Source of the DNA: Sternotherus odoratus
Lineage: Eukaryota > Chordata > Testudines > Kinosternidae
Direction: 5' to 3'
Assembly (NCBI GenBank): GCA_032164245.1
Contig: JAVMKO010000006.1
Location: forward strand, 511,001 to 575,000
DNA: 64,000 nt
Below are positions 10,999 through 23,304 of the stretch, piece by piece. The translations under genes were made by a program, and so were the position numbers. Numbering within the stretch: position 1 is the stretch's first letter; the number at the start of each line of letters is the position of its first letter. The notes beneath the pieces were generated by a model, which was given only the letters and a program-made list of their open reading frames with translations, was not told the DNA's origin and made no database searches.

Positions 10999-13289
10999 AA
11001 CCCCTGACCCCTACAGCACCCCGGGGAGTGTATCTACCTATGCAAAGCTCAGTGTAGGATCAGGACCTTCACATGCAGAGGGACATTTCTTTACAAAATG
11101 TATACAAATAAAGTCCCTCATAATATCTATCCATGCATCCCATTGCACTGGGTCATGTTTGACAGGCATGGTGCACAGCAGCGAAACAGTTAGATTCAAA
11201 CTTTAATTATGTGCTCCCTTTTTAGTTGCTTTTGTTTCTTCCCGAAAGAGCTTCCCAGGGGAACCTGCATCTATTGTGTCACCTGACACCAGCCATGAGA
11301 TATAATCTTCAGACACTCACCGGAGACATTTTGTGCTATTTCTCATTCCCAGGAATAACTTTGTCATAGAAACAGATAAAAGTTTTCACAACTATTCTCA
11401 CATGTTTAAACTGCAGCACCTCGAAAGGAGATGAAGATTTGCTGCTCTCCATTTTGCTGTTACAAATGGTGAGGTCATAGGTTATCTCTTCCTGGCAGCA
11501 TGCAATTTTTGTTCTAACGTATTTCCTGATGCATCTTCTTTTCGTGCTCATATCTGTAACGACATACATCAGAAGAGCAGCCAAATAATTCACCCTTTTA
11601 TGAAATGTGGTTATGGCTTGAAGAAAGACCAGTGTACAAATTCTAGTTTGTTCTCAAGGACAATTATAGATGTGTGCGTGACAGTGATAATGGCCTTTCT
11701 TAGCCGAGGTTTTAACACTGAACATCTTCTTCCATTTACTTTATCAGGGGAGAGCAGCCGACTATTAAGTTTGAATGCTTCTGTGGATCTCTTCTTTCAG
11801 GTTTCTTTATGTTTTCCTTGAGAAAGAATAGACAGTAGTTTTGATTTAATGTACTAGATTACATGCCTGTGAGTTGCTGTCCACAGTTAATGTTAAAGCT
11901 ACTGCACCTTAGAAGAATCATATTAATAGTGACTACCCCCTTTCCAAAATTCCCTACAAGAAACCAATCCCTCGGAAAGGTTGTGTCTCCTCTCATCCCC
12001 GGGTAGAACAGCGTCTGGTGATTGGAGGAAAATTTTGAAAAGGGATCTTGAAATTACTGTGTTTCAAAAGTGTCCATGTTCTTTTCTTCACACATTTCCT
12101 GTGTGTTTTTCCTGTCTCGTGGGTCGGAGCCACGGCTGGGGTGGATCGACTCTGAGGGAGTTATGCCAGTTTACACCGGCTGAAGATTTTGCTCTATATC
12201 TCCAAAGTGAGACCCACTGTGGCCTGCAGACTCCAGGTGTCTTTAGTTTTCCTGGCCTCATTGAACTTGGGGTGGGGGTGGTGAAGGTTGGAAGAGCTGT
12301 TTGTATGTGTCTGAGGTGGGGTAGTGTAAATCCGTGCGTGGGAGGGGGAATGTGTCAGGATTATGGAGCCATAGCTGAATCCCTGAACTGTGCAGTTCCA
12401 CATCCCATGATAAGTGGGTGTCAAACATTAATGTCCGGAGGCCGTTGGGGTGAGAGCAGGCGCCTTGCTTACCTCTCCCCCGTTCTCTGGGCAGTTGCAC
12501 CCTGCACCTGGTTCTGGGGTGCAGAGTAAAGCCCTCCAGCTGTGCCTTGTAAGGAGCCCCCCACTCCGCTTTGGGGGTTACAAAGGAGCCACAAGAAAGG
12601 GAAATACGTTCCCCCCCCCTTCCTTGTGTGAGGGAGAAGGACGCCAGCTCTCAGGCCATGGGTCAGTCCTGGGGGGATTTCCACACAGAGCATCAGCCTG
12701 GCCTGAATCCTCCCCCCGAGGGCTCGGGCAGGGGGTTTCCAAGCTGGGCTCAGTCTGTGATACGGGGCCCCGAGGCCTGCTCCCAAGTGCTGCTGCCCCT
12801 GCCTGGAGTGCCTCCCTTTGAGGGGCCTGCGGAGAGATGACGAGCCTTGGGGCGGGAGGCAGGGGGCAGGGGGCAGGGGGCAGTGCGCTGGGGCTGGCTG
12901 TACCCCCAGGAATTCCTTCTCCCGGCGTGGCGGGGGTGAGGTCCCACCCCACATACACGCACACACACTGCATTCGGAAGCTATTGTGGGTATATGTTTG
13001 GTCAAGAAAGTGTCCTTTGAGTGGCAGGTCTCTGTGAGCCGGACTCCAGTGAAACACACTGACAATCTGCAGTTTTTCACCATGTGTCTGTCTGTGAATA
13101 CGACTCTATTTGTTATATAGAGACACCCCCCTCCCGCCCTCCCCCCCCCCACACACACTTCACTCTGTGACTTCAGCGATGTCCAGGCCACTAACAAACA
13201 GTCCTATGTGAGGGACACATTTCCACCCGCCGAGGTGGGGCCTGGCTTTCCCTGTGCAGGGGCAAGTGGAGTTCTGTCTGAAACAATTG
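10999..13289. other. Unrecognised non-coding sequence
   Basis: About 2.3 kb without a supported gene. The 12.4-13.0 kb part is GC-rich, giving several overlapping proline/glycine-rich open frames on both strands without motifs. A G-quadruplex-like run is listed separately. Confidence 0.4.
12850..12881 (+). other. G-quadruplex-forming run
   Basis: Three tandem 'cagggggcaggggg'-type blocks preceded by 'ggggcggg' give at least four runs of three or more G separated by 1-3 bases, a standard G4 pattern on the + strand. Function unknown. Confidence 0.7.
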
Positions 13290-13667
13290 GGTTTGTCTGG
13301 TCTGGAGAAGAGAGACTGAGAGGGGACGTGATAACAGTTTTCACATACATAAAAGGTTGTTACAAGGAGAAGGGAGGAAAAAATTTTCTTCTTACCCTCT
13401 GAGGACAGGACAAGGAGCAAGGGGATTAACTTGCAGCAAGGGAGGTTTAGGTTGGACATTAGGAAAAACTTCCTCACTGTCAGGATGGTTAAGCACTGGA
13501 ATAAATTGCCCGGGGAGGTGGTGGAATCTCCATCACTGGGGATTTTAAAGAGCACCTTAGACAAATACCTGTCAGGGGAGGTCTGGATAATACCTAGCCC
13601 TGCCCTGAGGGCTGGGAACTGGACTCGACGAGCTCTCGAGGTCCCGTCCTGTCCTATGATTCTATGG
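13290..13667 (+). mobile_element. CR1 LINE 3' fragment
   Basis: It begins around 'tttgtctggtctggagaaga', includes the conserved C-terminal stretch 'ggttaagcactggaataaattg', and ends in 'tcctatgattctatgg'. It belongs to a CR1 subfamily different from the 9.1-11 kb copy. Frames are broken; it is 5'-truncated to about 380 bases. Confidence 0.88.
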
Positions 13668-13984
13668 TCCTGGCCATTGCTGAGTAGGCTGAAGTTCTGC
13701 GTCTCCGGATGGGAGCGCAGCAGGGGAAAGTACTCACCAGCCGTGAGACACAGCAAACAGAAGACAGGCTGCCTCCACCTAATGCTGGTAACGACTTGTC
13801 TGGGCAGCTCTCTCACACCCATTGCGTGGGACCCAGGAATGCAGAATAACCTGAACCACAGAGATCACACCAAGAGACTTCCTGGTTACCTTGCCCCACA
13901 CTCAGGCTGACCTTGGTGTCACAGCTCGGTTGGTAAACGAGAAATAAATTGGTAAATGGAGAATAAATGTCAGTACTTAGAGAC
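13668..13984. other. Unrecognised non-coding sequence
   Basis: About 300 bases between two CR1 fragments of opposite orientation. No gene or repeat recognised. Confidence 0.4.
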
Positions 13985-14910
13985 TTTGATCACTGCATCC
14001 TTTAATCTTCTCTTTGCTAAATAGATGGAGCTCCTCAAGTCTGTCCTTATAAGGCAGGTTAACCAATCATTTCATCCTCCTCCTGGCTCTTCTCTGAACC
14101 CTTCCCAGTTTATCAACATCCTCCTTGAGTTGTGGGCACCAGCACTGCACACAGGATTCCAGCAGCCGTAGCACCAGCGCCAGAGACAGACGTAAATAAT
14201 CTCGACTTCTAATCAAGATTCCCCTGTTTATGCAGCCCAGATCTGAATTAGCTCTTTTGGCCAAAGTGTCGCCCTGGGAGCTCATGTTCAGCTGATTGTC
14301 CACCATGACCCCAAAATCTCTTCACAGTTACTGCTGCCCAGGATAGGTCCCCCATCGTGTGAGTCTAACGTCTTTGTTCCTTGATGTATCCATTCCCATG
14401 TAGTCATATTCAAATATATTTTGCTTGAACCCAGCCTATCAAGTGATCGTGATCATTCTGTATTAGTGACCTGTCATCTTAATTAGTGATCCCTCCCCCA
14501 CTCTTTGTCATCTTCAATCCTGATCAATGATAATTTTGTTTCTTGCCAGTTTATTGATAAAGATGTTAAATAGCCTAGAGCCAAGAACCGAGTCCTGTGG
14601 AAACCCCCCCCCCCCCCAAAAAACATGCCCACTTGATGTTTAGGCCCCATTTACAAATATATTTTGAATCCTATCGGTTACCTTGTTTTTAATCCATTTA
14701 AAGTGTGATGTTAATTTGTATCATTCTAATTTGTAATTAAAATGTGGTGTGAGACCCAGTTCAATGTGTTACAGAAGTCTAGATATACAACTTGGACACT
14801 ATTACCTTTATCAACTGAACTTTAAAAACATTTAGTGATGCAGACTCTACCACATCCCTTGGTGAGCTGTTCAAGTGGTTAATTATCTTTACAATTAACC
14901 TTTATTTATT
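13985..14910 (-). mobile_element. Old CR1 LINE fragments, reverse orientation
   Basis: On the - strand this reads as a degenerate CR1 ORF2 C-terminal half: a piece with VDNQLNMSSQGD and CVQCWCPQLKEDVDKLGRVQRRA-like spacing (CR1 '[13 protein letters not shown]' region) around 14067-14306, and upstream RT-domain remnants to about 14820. The segment about 14818-14910 ('gtgatgcagactctaccaca') resembles a separate 3'-terminal CR1 piece, so two fragments may be joined. Many stops and indels; a homopolymer of 14 C interrupts it at 14604-14617. Confidence 0.75.
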
Positions 14911-17000
14911 TATTTTTCATTTTTTTAGCTTCAGCTTCCAGCCGTTGGAGCCTGTAGCTTGGTCTGTAGACATTTTTGGGATATCAAAAGGAATAGCTAC
15001 TCCTAGTAGTTGAGAAACTGTTGGGTTCTCTTGCAAGTCAGCAAAGGAGGCTCCTGGGGGATTTGTTTATTAGCAGGAATCACGAGCCAACATCAGAAAG
15101 AAAAAAAGGCAAATAGGGTATTAAAAATACATCTTAGACTAAAATCTTTCCAAAGGAAACCAGAGTAGGAGTGCAAATTCAAAGCAACATACACCATATC
15201 CAGACAGATAATGCTCTGATTATACAATCTTCATACTGGCGATTACTACAGCAACCCTTCAAAACAAGTTCAGTTTTGGCTGTAATTCACAGGAGTCTTG
15301 GAACTTAATTATAGTTCTAATATGCTCACTAATGAATTTGAGCATAATTATGTCATGGAGTGATTTCAGGGGTATTTCATGGTAATGCTAATCACGTCCA
15401 TTTAATGTGTACACCAGTTAACTACTATTTACTCCCAGCAGATGTCTCGGACACACTACAAGCGGTTAATTAAAAACATTATGTGTACAGGGTGAAAGGG
15501 AAGTATTCTAGCTACACATTCCCCTGTTTCACATGGAGATCCTTTTCCTGGCTCCCCAGGCAGCAAAAGCTTCTTCCTGACATAGTTTGGCATTGTACAG
15601 TGTTAACATGGAGCTGTTAGCCTTGGAGCCTGGACTGTGAGTAGTTGACTCAAAATAGTCCGTAGCTGGACACAAAACTCTCTTCTTCATTCCTAAGCTA
15701 GATTTTGCATTAATAAACTAATGTATTGTGATATTTAAAACAGAGTAAGTATCTGTGTATCCCAGCTGAGCAATTTATTAAACCCAACTGCCTACAGATG
15801 AGCAAAGCAGAGGAGGAACCTTCTTCTTTTCATGAATCCCGCCTCATTGCAATGAGCTTCCCCCAGGAGAGTCTCTTCATCGCAATGAGCCTTTTTCCAG
15901 CAGCAGCCAGCTGTGCTCCCCAGGTTCACGCCAGTTTCTGGCAGCTACACTAACTTCCAGGCCCTGCAGCAGAGAGTCTGTGGGTGATGCAAGGCACTGG
16001 CCAGCTCCCTCCCCCAGCCAGCCCTGCCCCAGAAGGAGGAGACTGATTGTTGGGAAAGCATTGCCAAGGCCTTTAGGGTGTATGCAGCCATGGAGCATTC
16101 CCGCTGCACTGCCTGCTGCCCTGGTCCTTCCGGGGTTCCCAGCCGAAGCTGACGCTGCCCTGCCCCCGGGCAGTAGAAGTGCAAGTGGGAACACCAAGCT
16201 GGGAAGTGGTTGGAAAATGGGGACTGAAAAAAGTTCAGCCATTCCTCGTAGCGAGCAAAGCACCAGCTCCACCAATGCCCAGCATCCCCTGCCACCTCCT
16301 GGTGCAGCTAACCCAAGTTAACGGGCTCACGCTCACAGGGAGGGAGTTTCACCCTGGAGCTTTGCTAGTCAGCTCCAAAAGCAGAGGCCTCTACTCCGGG
16401 AACGCTCCGGCACTCTTGCTGGCTCGCACCCACTGCTCTGAGTGTCTCTTTCGGTGGCGCAGGGCTGGGCATTGGGGAGGGATAGCTGGAGGTTTGATGT
16501 CTGCAGGCCCTGTGGCGAGCAGTGTACCAGTGGCAGGCATTGTTTCACAGGTATCATTTTGCCAGGCACTTAGGGTTAAAATACGAGGCTGAATGATACA
16601 CGATGCTGACGTGAGCTTCCCTGAGAAAATGCGTGTTTGGAGGAAGAAAGACAGTTCTGGCAGAAGAAAGGGTTGAATAGTCCAGATAAAACGCCATTTC
16701 TCCAACAGGAGAGCCAGGTTGAGCGACGAGCCTGAATCTTACAATGCGTGCGTGACTAATAGACTCCAACAGAATTTCATCCCTCCAGGCAGAATAACAA
16801 GCTGCCCTTTTCTTTTCTTTTGGTCTCTTTTTCATGTCCTAGTTTATACGTGCAAAACACTCCCAAAGTCAGAAACATGACACGTCTTTTCATGCTCTGT
16901 CCTTCTCCAGGCAAGGTTTAACCACTTGGAAAAATATTGATTAGTAGAAGTTTTGCAAAGATCAATACAAATGACAAGTGCTATTAAAATGGAAGCTCAG
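14911..17000. other. Unrecognised non-coding sequence
   Basis: About 2.1 kb without a supported gene. The section 15040-15780 has a reverse-strand AATAAA and might be an old LTR, but no termini or duplications could be found. The 15.9-16.7 kb part is GC-richer with overlapping motif-free frames on both strands. Confidence 0.4.
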
Positions 17001-17366
17001 ACTTTGGGTGCCTGAAGTGACGAATAAGGGGGGTCCAAGGGCACTAGCTGGAGTCAAAGTGTAACCCAACACCAGTCAAAAGCTCCCAGGGGAAGATTCC
17101 TTATTGGATTTGAATTATCCCTTTGCACCCAGCTCTCAGGACCGGGGGGGTGCTGCAGCTCTCCATGTCGAGAGGAGGGAGTGCGGCGAGTAATCCCAGT
17201 TGTGTCACCGCAGCGCAGAAAGACCTCCGAAGGGCCGGACAGGGGATGGCCAACGGGGCTCAGAAAGCCAGTGATGGGCTGCTCAAGGACAGATGCGGAA
17301 AGGAGCATGTAGTGACTTCATGGCTGCTGGTCCCTGGGCCATGCCCTGCTTTCATGCTGGTCAGGA
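17001..17366 (+). mobile_element. Unclassified dispersed repeat, copy 2 (uninterrupted)
   Basis: Same family as the split copy at 4089-6459, from 'actttgggtgcctgaagtga' to 'tttcatgctggtcagga'. It is contiguous across the point where copy 1 carries the hAT-like element, so it defines the empty site (about 17145-17155). Non-coding. Confidence 0.8.
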
Positions 17367-17404
17367 AAGTTCCAATCATCGTTTTGAAATGACATTTGGA
17401 AATA

Positions 17405-17650
17405 CAGTAGACTCGATTATCCGGGGTGATAGGGAAAAAAATAATCCTGGTTAATAAAATCCTGGATAATCACCATCCATAGGAAATATGGGGGTGGGGA
17501 GGATGGTTCACCAGCCACCCTGTGCAGGGGGGCGGGGGTGTTGGGGTGGCAACAGCCAGAGCCGGCCCTGTGAGTTACGCATATTTTTTTTGACATCCTG
17601 GTTAATCCACAACCCGGTTAACCTGATCCTGGATAATCAAGAGTCTGCTG
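17405..17650. mobile_element. Tigger/pogo-like MITE with TA target duplication
   Basis: 246 bases bounded by inverted CAGTAGACTC-type ends (CAGTAGACTCGATTATCC on the left; on the right the inverse of CAGCAGACTCTTGATTATCC) and flanked by TA at 17403-17404 and 17651-17652, as expected for Tc1/mariner-superfamily insertion. Repeated 'ggataatc'/'gattatcc' motifs lie within the ends. No transposase; it would need one supplied by a Tigger-type element. Confidence 0.85.
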
Positions 17651-17652
17651 TA

Positions 17653-19779
17653 AAATGCTGGAGCTGTTCTTTTAAAAAATGACGGGATGAACTCTTTTTT
17701 AGACAAACAAGCCCTCATTTAGTCCAAACTATTCACCTAATTCAACCTGAAGTTCCAGATCATTTTGATTGACCCAAAAGTACATTTTTTGGAAAATTTA
17801 CTATTCAGACAAGAAATTTCACTCATCTCTTACTCTACTAAATTTGGCTCTTCTGTGTGTAATATAATCAAATATTGTTTTTGCTTCAGTATCATTTTTC
17901 ATTTCTATGCTAGTAAGTGAGAAGGCATGTAGACTCTCATTGGCAGAATCACCCAAGGCACAGATCTGAGAACTTACCTGTATTCTTGTGGTTTGCCTAC
18001 TTAACAGGAAGCAGCACAAAGTTTTCAGATCTTCTTATACCAGTTATACTGGCTGAATCCAAAAATTTTCCACTGAAAACAGGGTGCATTAAAACTGAAC
18101 TTTTTTGCTGGCAAATATTGTTTTTAGTTAATTTTTATTTCCTAGTGGAAATTCCTAAAAGAAACAAAAATGTTTGTTTTGTTTCAATTTGAGTTACTCT
18201 CTGAAACCAAATGAAAATTTTTATTAAATTTCCTTTTGCATTTTTTGTTTTGTTTTGGATTTCTTGGATTATCAGGCAAAGGAACGATAAAATAAGGAGA
18301 AAAAAAGCTGTCCCTTTAAAGTTTTAAATCTATTTTCCACAGGGTAAGTAAGAAAAGGGAGATAATAGTTAAGATCAAAACAAAAACAGAACCAACATTT
18401 TCATTTGAAAATTGCTCCCAAACATTTTCTAACAAAAAATTGGATAAAACTATTTTTTTCAAAGGGAAAAATATCCTTTTCCAGCCATAACTAGTCCTTG
18501 GACTGTGACCTCCATTCTTGCACTTTATTCACTACTTGCTGTTCCTCTTGTATGGGAGCACGGAGCCATTCATGCGGCGAGTTGTGCAGCTGTTCTTCAC
18601 CTCACAGCTCTTGCTGAAATTCTTTTCTTTCATGCTCAGACTTTTCCCTCAGCTTCCTTGTCCTGCAGCTTCTACTTTCTTCCATGTATGGCCCTGCTGG
18701 GGAGCACAGCTCAGGCCCTGTCTATACCACACTGATGAGGCAGAAAACTGTGAGACGGAGACTTCATGCTCCCAGGCCCAGAACTGCCCCCCCCCCCCAC
18801 TTTACTGATGTCGACCTTGGTCCCTGGTCCTCTCTAGGAACTGCAGTACCAAGAGATTTATGGTTACAGCTGCTGCACCTGAAATAGACCATAAAACACT
18901 GGACATCACATTCCAGAAACCATTGTGCAGAGCAGTGCCTAGTGCTCCCTGATTTGTCAGTTGATTATTGAGAATCCCCAGCTAGTAACGTAATTACACC
19001 TATGAGGCTTAATGGGTACTAGCCCCTGAATGAGGCACAGCAGAGTCGTCGTCTCCGTCTGGCTGGGGCCCCGATGAGCCAGCAGCACTCGCAGCCAGGG
19101 CAAAGCCTGCAAATTTTTGTACAAATATTGTTGAAAAAGCCCACATGCTCCAGTCCAAAGAGACCACAGCTATAGTGCAGGATCAGTCGGGTGTCCCACG
19201 TCATCCCATAGACTTACTCACAATTCCCATAGACACCTGAGGACAGGTGGTGATCCACAGGGCTCCTAGCCTGGCTCTCTGGCATGCCAAGCAAGTCCAA
19301 TGGTCAAGGTCTTCCACCTACATCATGTTAGGGCCTATTATAGGGTCTGCTGGCCACCAGAAATATTCTGCCCTTTTCTCATAACTTATTTCCTCACCAT
19401 ACAAATCTTGGGGTGTCCTTATCCTATAGGTTAGGATATTAATTAGCACAAATTTATTAGCATACAGATCAATACGTTACTATGGCAATCTTGCAATTGT
19501 ACATCTGCTGATATTCCTATCTCAAAATACCCAAAGCTGGTATCAGCTGGTTTCTTGTGGTTGCTTGTCTGCATTTTATGCAAGATCCCAGTCAAAGTAT
19601 GAACACAACCTGCAAAAGGACTTGTTAATGGTGAGATACAAGTCCAGGGAGCTCAAAGGACGAGTGGGCATTGAGTGGGCAATGCGGGAGGAGCTTCTTA
19701 CAGCAGACGCTTTCAAGAGTGCCTATGAGCGGTGAAAGCATGGAGCTGTAGGAAGCGGTGGTTAATGTCAAGAATAATT
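17653..19779. other. Unrecognised, partly AT-rich non-coding sequence
   Basis: The 17.65-18.5 kb part is AT-rich with long A and T runs; the remainder is mixed. No gene, RNA or mobile element recognised. Confidence 0.4.
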
Positions 19780-19885
19780 TCCCCCACTCCCAGTATTGCT
19801 AGTTGGAATCCTCTGCCCTGTGCTATGCAGGGATCAGACTAGCTAAGCATAATGGTCCCGTCTGGTCTTAAAGTTTAAATCTGTA
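19780..19885 (+). mobile_element. CR1 LINE 3'-end fragment
   Basis: Reads 'gtgctatgcagggatcagac', '..aatggtcccgtctggtctta' and 'aagtttaaatct', the mutated 3' tail of the CR1 subfamily seen again at 63925-64000. About 100 bases, non-coding. Confidence 0.65.
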
Positions 19886-19939
19886 ACGCAGGTGCCCCCC
19901 ATTCCTGAAACAAAATGTGAGCTGCTCAAACAGACACCA

Positions 19940-20498
19940 CCCAGTGAGCCCGCCGCCGCTTTGGGCTCTCTCCCCAGGCTCCTGCCACCTGCCCCACTCA
20001 GCTCCCGCTGACAGCCTGGGTGCAGGGAACCCAGGCTGACAGCGGGAGCAGACTGGGGCAGGAGGCAGGACCCCGGCTGGCAAGGGGCCAGTGGGGGGAA
20101 ACCCCAAAGTGGTGGCGGGCTGAGTGCTAGCTGGGGTCTCAGTTCCCGCTGCCAGCCTGGGTTCCCTACACCCAGGCTGGTAGCGGGAGCTGACTGGGGC
20201 AGGTGGCAGGAGCCTGGGGAGAGAGCCCAAAGAGGCGGCGGGCTGAGCACTCAACCTGCCGCCGTTTTGGAATTTCCTCCCAGGCTCCTGCCAGCCGGGG
20301 GCTCAGCCCGCTGCCAGCCTGGGCTTCCTACACCCAGGCTAGCAGGGGAGCTGACTGGGGCAGGTGGTGGGACCCACCCCCCACCCCGGCAGGGCGGGCG
20401 GAGAACCCCCCACCCCCCAGTAAACACGCGATTATCTGGGATTTTATTAACCGGGGTTAAGGTTTTCCCGATCATCCTGGATAATCGAGAGTCTACTG
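19940..20498 (-). mobile_element. Tigger/pogo-like element, one end retained, with GC-rich interior
   Basis: Its right end on + (the inverse of CAGTAGACTCTCGATTATCC) stops at 20498 next to TA (20499-20500) and matches the ends of the MITE at 17405-17650. Inside are three or four diverged GC-rich copies of a roughly 100-base block containing 'gctgactggggcagg' and 'cccaggct', some inverted relative to each other. The opposite terminal repeat is missing, so the element is truncated or rearranged. Non-coding; the left boundary is approximate. Confidence 0.65.
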
Positions 20499-20634
20499 TA
20501 TAGAAAACCTTTCTGTGAAATTAAACCTTTCATACATACTTAATTTTAATTACACAAATGTGTCTACATAAGTAAAAACAGGTAAAAACTAACTAATTTG
20601 TCAATTTTTTAACATACGCATTCGGAAAACCTAC

Positions 20635-20710
20635 TTTATTATATAACAGACTTTCAGCTTTAACGGACACCCCCTTGCCTGAATTAGTCCGTTATATCAA
20701 GGTTTTACTG
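20635..20710 (-). mobile_element. Tc1/mariner-like terminal fragment
   Basis: On the - strand it begins CAGTAAAACCTTGATATAAC followed by 'ggactaattcagg', next to TA (20711-20712). This is a Tigger/mariner-type terminal sequence different from the CAGTAGACTC family just upstream. Only one end is present. Confidence 0.6.
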
Positions 20711-21429
20711 TAATTGCAAAATCAGGGCCTTGGAGTCTCCCTGTCCACCCCCAGATATTTTTGCTTCTTCCTGGAGCCCAGTTCACTGAAATACTACTAT
20801 CATATGAAGAATTTTATCGCAAGAGTCCATTTTAAGCAAATATTACAGAATATTAATGGAAAACACTTTCAAATTTGTAACAGAATCTTTCTACAAGAAA
20901 ACTGAGTCTAAGGCCTTGCCAATACTACAGAGTTTTATCAACAAAAGTCACCTTTTGTCAACAAAACAGTGGAGATGTACACACCGAAAGGTTCATCCAG
21001 CCAGTGTTACTCCCCTTCTATGCTGGTAAAATAAAACTATCTCAATGAGTGGCAAGGGATTTTCGTGATGTAGTTAGAGTGATGCAGCACCAGTGCAGAG
21101 GCTGCGCTTGGTTATGTCACCCTACCTGACTTCCAGGAGGTGTCCCACAATGCACATCATGATCGCTTTGGTCAGCAGTTTGAACTCCATTGTCCCAGCG
21201 ATACACAAGTAGGCGCCCTTTTAAAGGCATGGGACTTTCCGACGTTTCTCTTCCTGTTCGCTTGGTGTGGACAGGTCACACAACATCTTCCCAGCTGACC
21301 GTGCCGGCTTTCCACAACAGGGAATGCTGGAGAGGAGTTCACAGGAGCTGTGGGATCTGCTGGGTCGGTAGGGAGAAGAGGCTCGGCAGTCACAGCTGCA
21401 CTCCAGGGGTAGGAACGTGGATACCTAGA

Positions 21430-21785
21430 GGCTGATTGCTAGTGGCACGTGGGATAAGGGGCATGCTGCGGTACTGGGCTCAAATCAAGGAGCTGAAGCA
21501 GGTGTACCGGGAGGCAAGGGAGGCCAGTGGCTGCTTTGGTGCTGCGCCGAAGACATCCACAGTGACAACACCACCTGCACAGCCAAAAGCCCAGGGACTG
21601 GAGGCAGCAGCCAGAAACTCAGCTCCAAGGACAAAGTGGTGGATGAGGAAGTGGACTTGGAAGAGGACCCGGAACACACAATAGGACCGTCTGGTGGTGC
21701 GGTGAGCCAAGGCCTCTTCTTGACTGCAGAGGGATGGAGCCATTCCCAGCACTCCAGCTCTGGCATCCATGAAGCAGGGACGTGA
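21430..21785 (+). pseudogene. Harbinger Myb/SANT-like DNA-binding protein remnant
   Basis: Codons at 21484-21522 read IKELKQVYREARE followed by G-AAPKT, the end of the trihelix/Myb-SANT domain typical of the Harbinger accessory protein (known in that family to bind DNA and help the transposase reach it). In another frame the DNA downstream reads an acidic stretch KVVDEEVDLEEDPE and a 'QGLFLTAEGWSHSQHS' tail that I recognise as the linker of these proteins. The frame shift between the two parts and the missing N-terminal helices mark it as dead. The identification is from memory of the family. Confidence 0.7.
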
Positions 21786-22454
21786 GCACAGGTAACAGTG
21801 TTTTGCTTTGATACTCCATGGTGAGAGGGGATTGAGCTCTCGTGTTTTGTGACATGGTAGGGGAGTGATAAGGGACAGAAATGAAAAACAGAGTCTGTGC
21901 GGCTATGTAGTAGGGGCCTGGTGGAAAGGTTTGTTAATGTCTACAGGGACATCCTGGGAACCCTCCCTAGTGATCACTAGGAAACCTTCCTGTCGGTATT
22001 CTGCAATCCTCTGCCAAAGGTTCCCTGGGACAGCTGCCTTGTTTCTCCCCTTCCCCCCCCAAACTAACCTCCTCTGAAGGAAACTTTTTCATACCAACCA
22101 GCAATTATTTTTGCAGTGACCAAAGCAGCACAGAAGTGAACAGCATGCAGCACCGCTCTGAAGCCACATGCAGCTATCTTTGCATCCCAGGTTCCCCCCT
22201 CAGGACTGAGTTTGATTATCCCCGCCTGTGGAAAAGGAACCCATATTCAGAGTACTCTCCCCAGGGGCCTGTAGGAGCCCCCTTTTCAGACCACCCAGGC
22301 CCCTTGTACCTTCTCATCCCCCATCCTGCCATACCAGATTTTGGCCTCGTTACGCACTGTATGCACGGCACAGTGAGAAATGTGTGGTTAATGTTTGTGA
22401 TTCATGGCTGTGAGCGCACTCCCAATGCTGTCTCTGGTCATTGTTTCAGCTTCT

Positions 22455-22521
22455 GAAGATTGGCCACTGTCGGAAGACCTTGATGGACCTTGGTTCTGAC
22501 CCAGTATGGCTGTTCTTATGT
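22455..22521 (+). mobile_element. CR1 LINE 3'-end fragment inside the Harbinger remnant
   Basis: The end 'ctgacccagtatggctgttc' followed by 'ttatgt' is the 3' tail of the same CR1 subfamily as 28255-28435 and 33085-33990. It truncates the transposase pseudogene on the - strand. Confidence 0.65.
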
Positions 22522-23304
22522 AAGCGCTCCTGCAGCTGTCTAGTTTCCAGGGTAAGGTTTCATGCGCCACAGGAGTAGGGGATAGGCTGGGTATCACGGG
22601 ATCACTATGGGCATTTCCACATCCCACACTGGCCTGGAAAGAAAGTCCCGGCATGCAGCTTTGTATATAGCCCAGTGTTCCTAATGGTGCACTTTCCCTG
22701 ACCCCCTGCACTGATGTCAGTGAAACGGCCCCGGTGATGTATCAGCGCTTGCAAGACCATGGAGAAGGAGCCATGTTGATTGATTGCAAGATGGCCTAGG
22801 GCCAAAATGGGGATATGCATTCGCCCCACCAAAGTTAGGGGATCCCATTGACTTCTAGCCCATGAGTATTTCCTACGCATTGCCCAGAGTCAGAGTCATT
22901 TGTAGAAGGACACGATAAATTGTCTTGCACTTTTACATCACTGCAACCCTCCCGGTAGATTTTCCAACCCCAGACTGATTTGTGACTGACTAGCAGTAGT
23001 CATCAGCTTCCCCACAGCAATCACAGCTCGTGTTTCCACAGTGAAGGGCAGCTCTCGTTCTAGTGTCCTTGTGAGGCAGTGCCGGGGTGAGCTCTGCGCA
23101 CAGTTCCAGGAAGGTGGATTTGCACATCCAAAAGTTCTGCAGCCCCTGCTCATCATCCCACACCCACATCACGATGCAATCCCACCACTCAGCGCTTGTT
23201 TCCTGAGCCCAGGACTGACGGGCCACCATGGGCAGCTGCTCCGTGAATGCCAACAGCAATCTGGAGTTTTCTGTTTCTATTGAAAATAGCAGGGCGGGTA
23301 TCAT
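22522..23304 (-). pseudogene. HARBI1-like Harbinger transposase remnant
   Basis: Read on the - strand in several frames. An N-terminal piece has LLLAFTEQLPMVARQSW and FLELCAELTPALPHKDTR (about 23065-23112). A central piece contains MHIPILALGHL, then FSMVLQALIHHRGRFTDI (22713-22766), then GLYTKLHAGTFFPGQ; a C-terminal piece reads HETLPWKLDS before a CR1 tail cuts it. In HARBI1 proteins the DDE nuclease has its first Asp just before the HIPI motif and the second in the GRFTD motif. Here GRFTD remains, but the stretch before HIPI is deleted/frameshifted and the first Asp is gone. No active protein is possible. Two further gaps lie near 22890-22990. Confidence 0.8.

Noticed and set aside
15040..15780. 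Another LTR
   Set aside because: Only a reverse-strand polyadenylation-like signal was found; no termini, duplication or second copy in the window.
21436..21684. Myb/SANT-like ORF as a functional domesticated gene
   Set aside because: The N-terminal helices are missing and the acidic linker is in a different frame, so it is a decayed transposon ORF.
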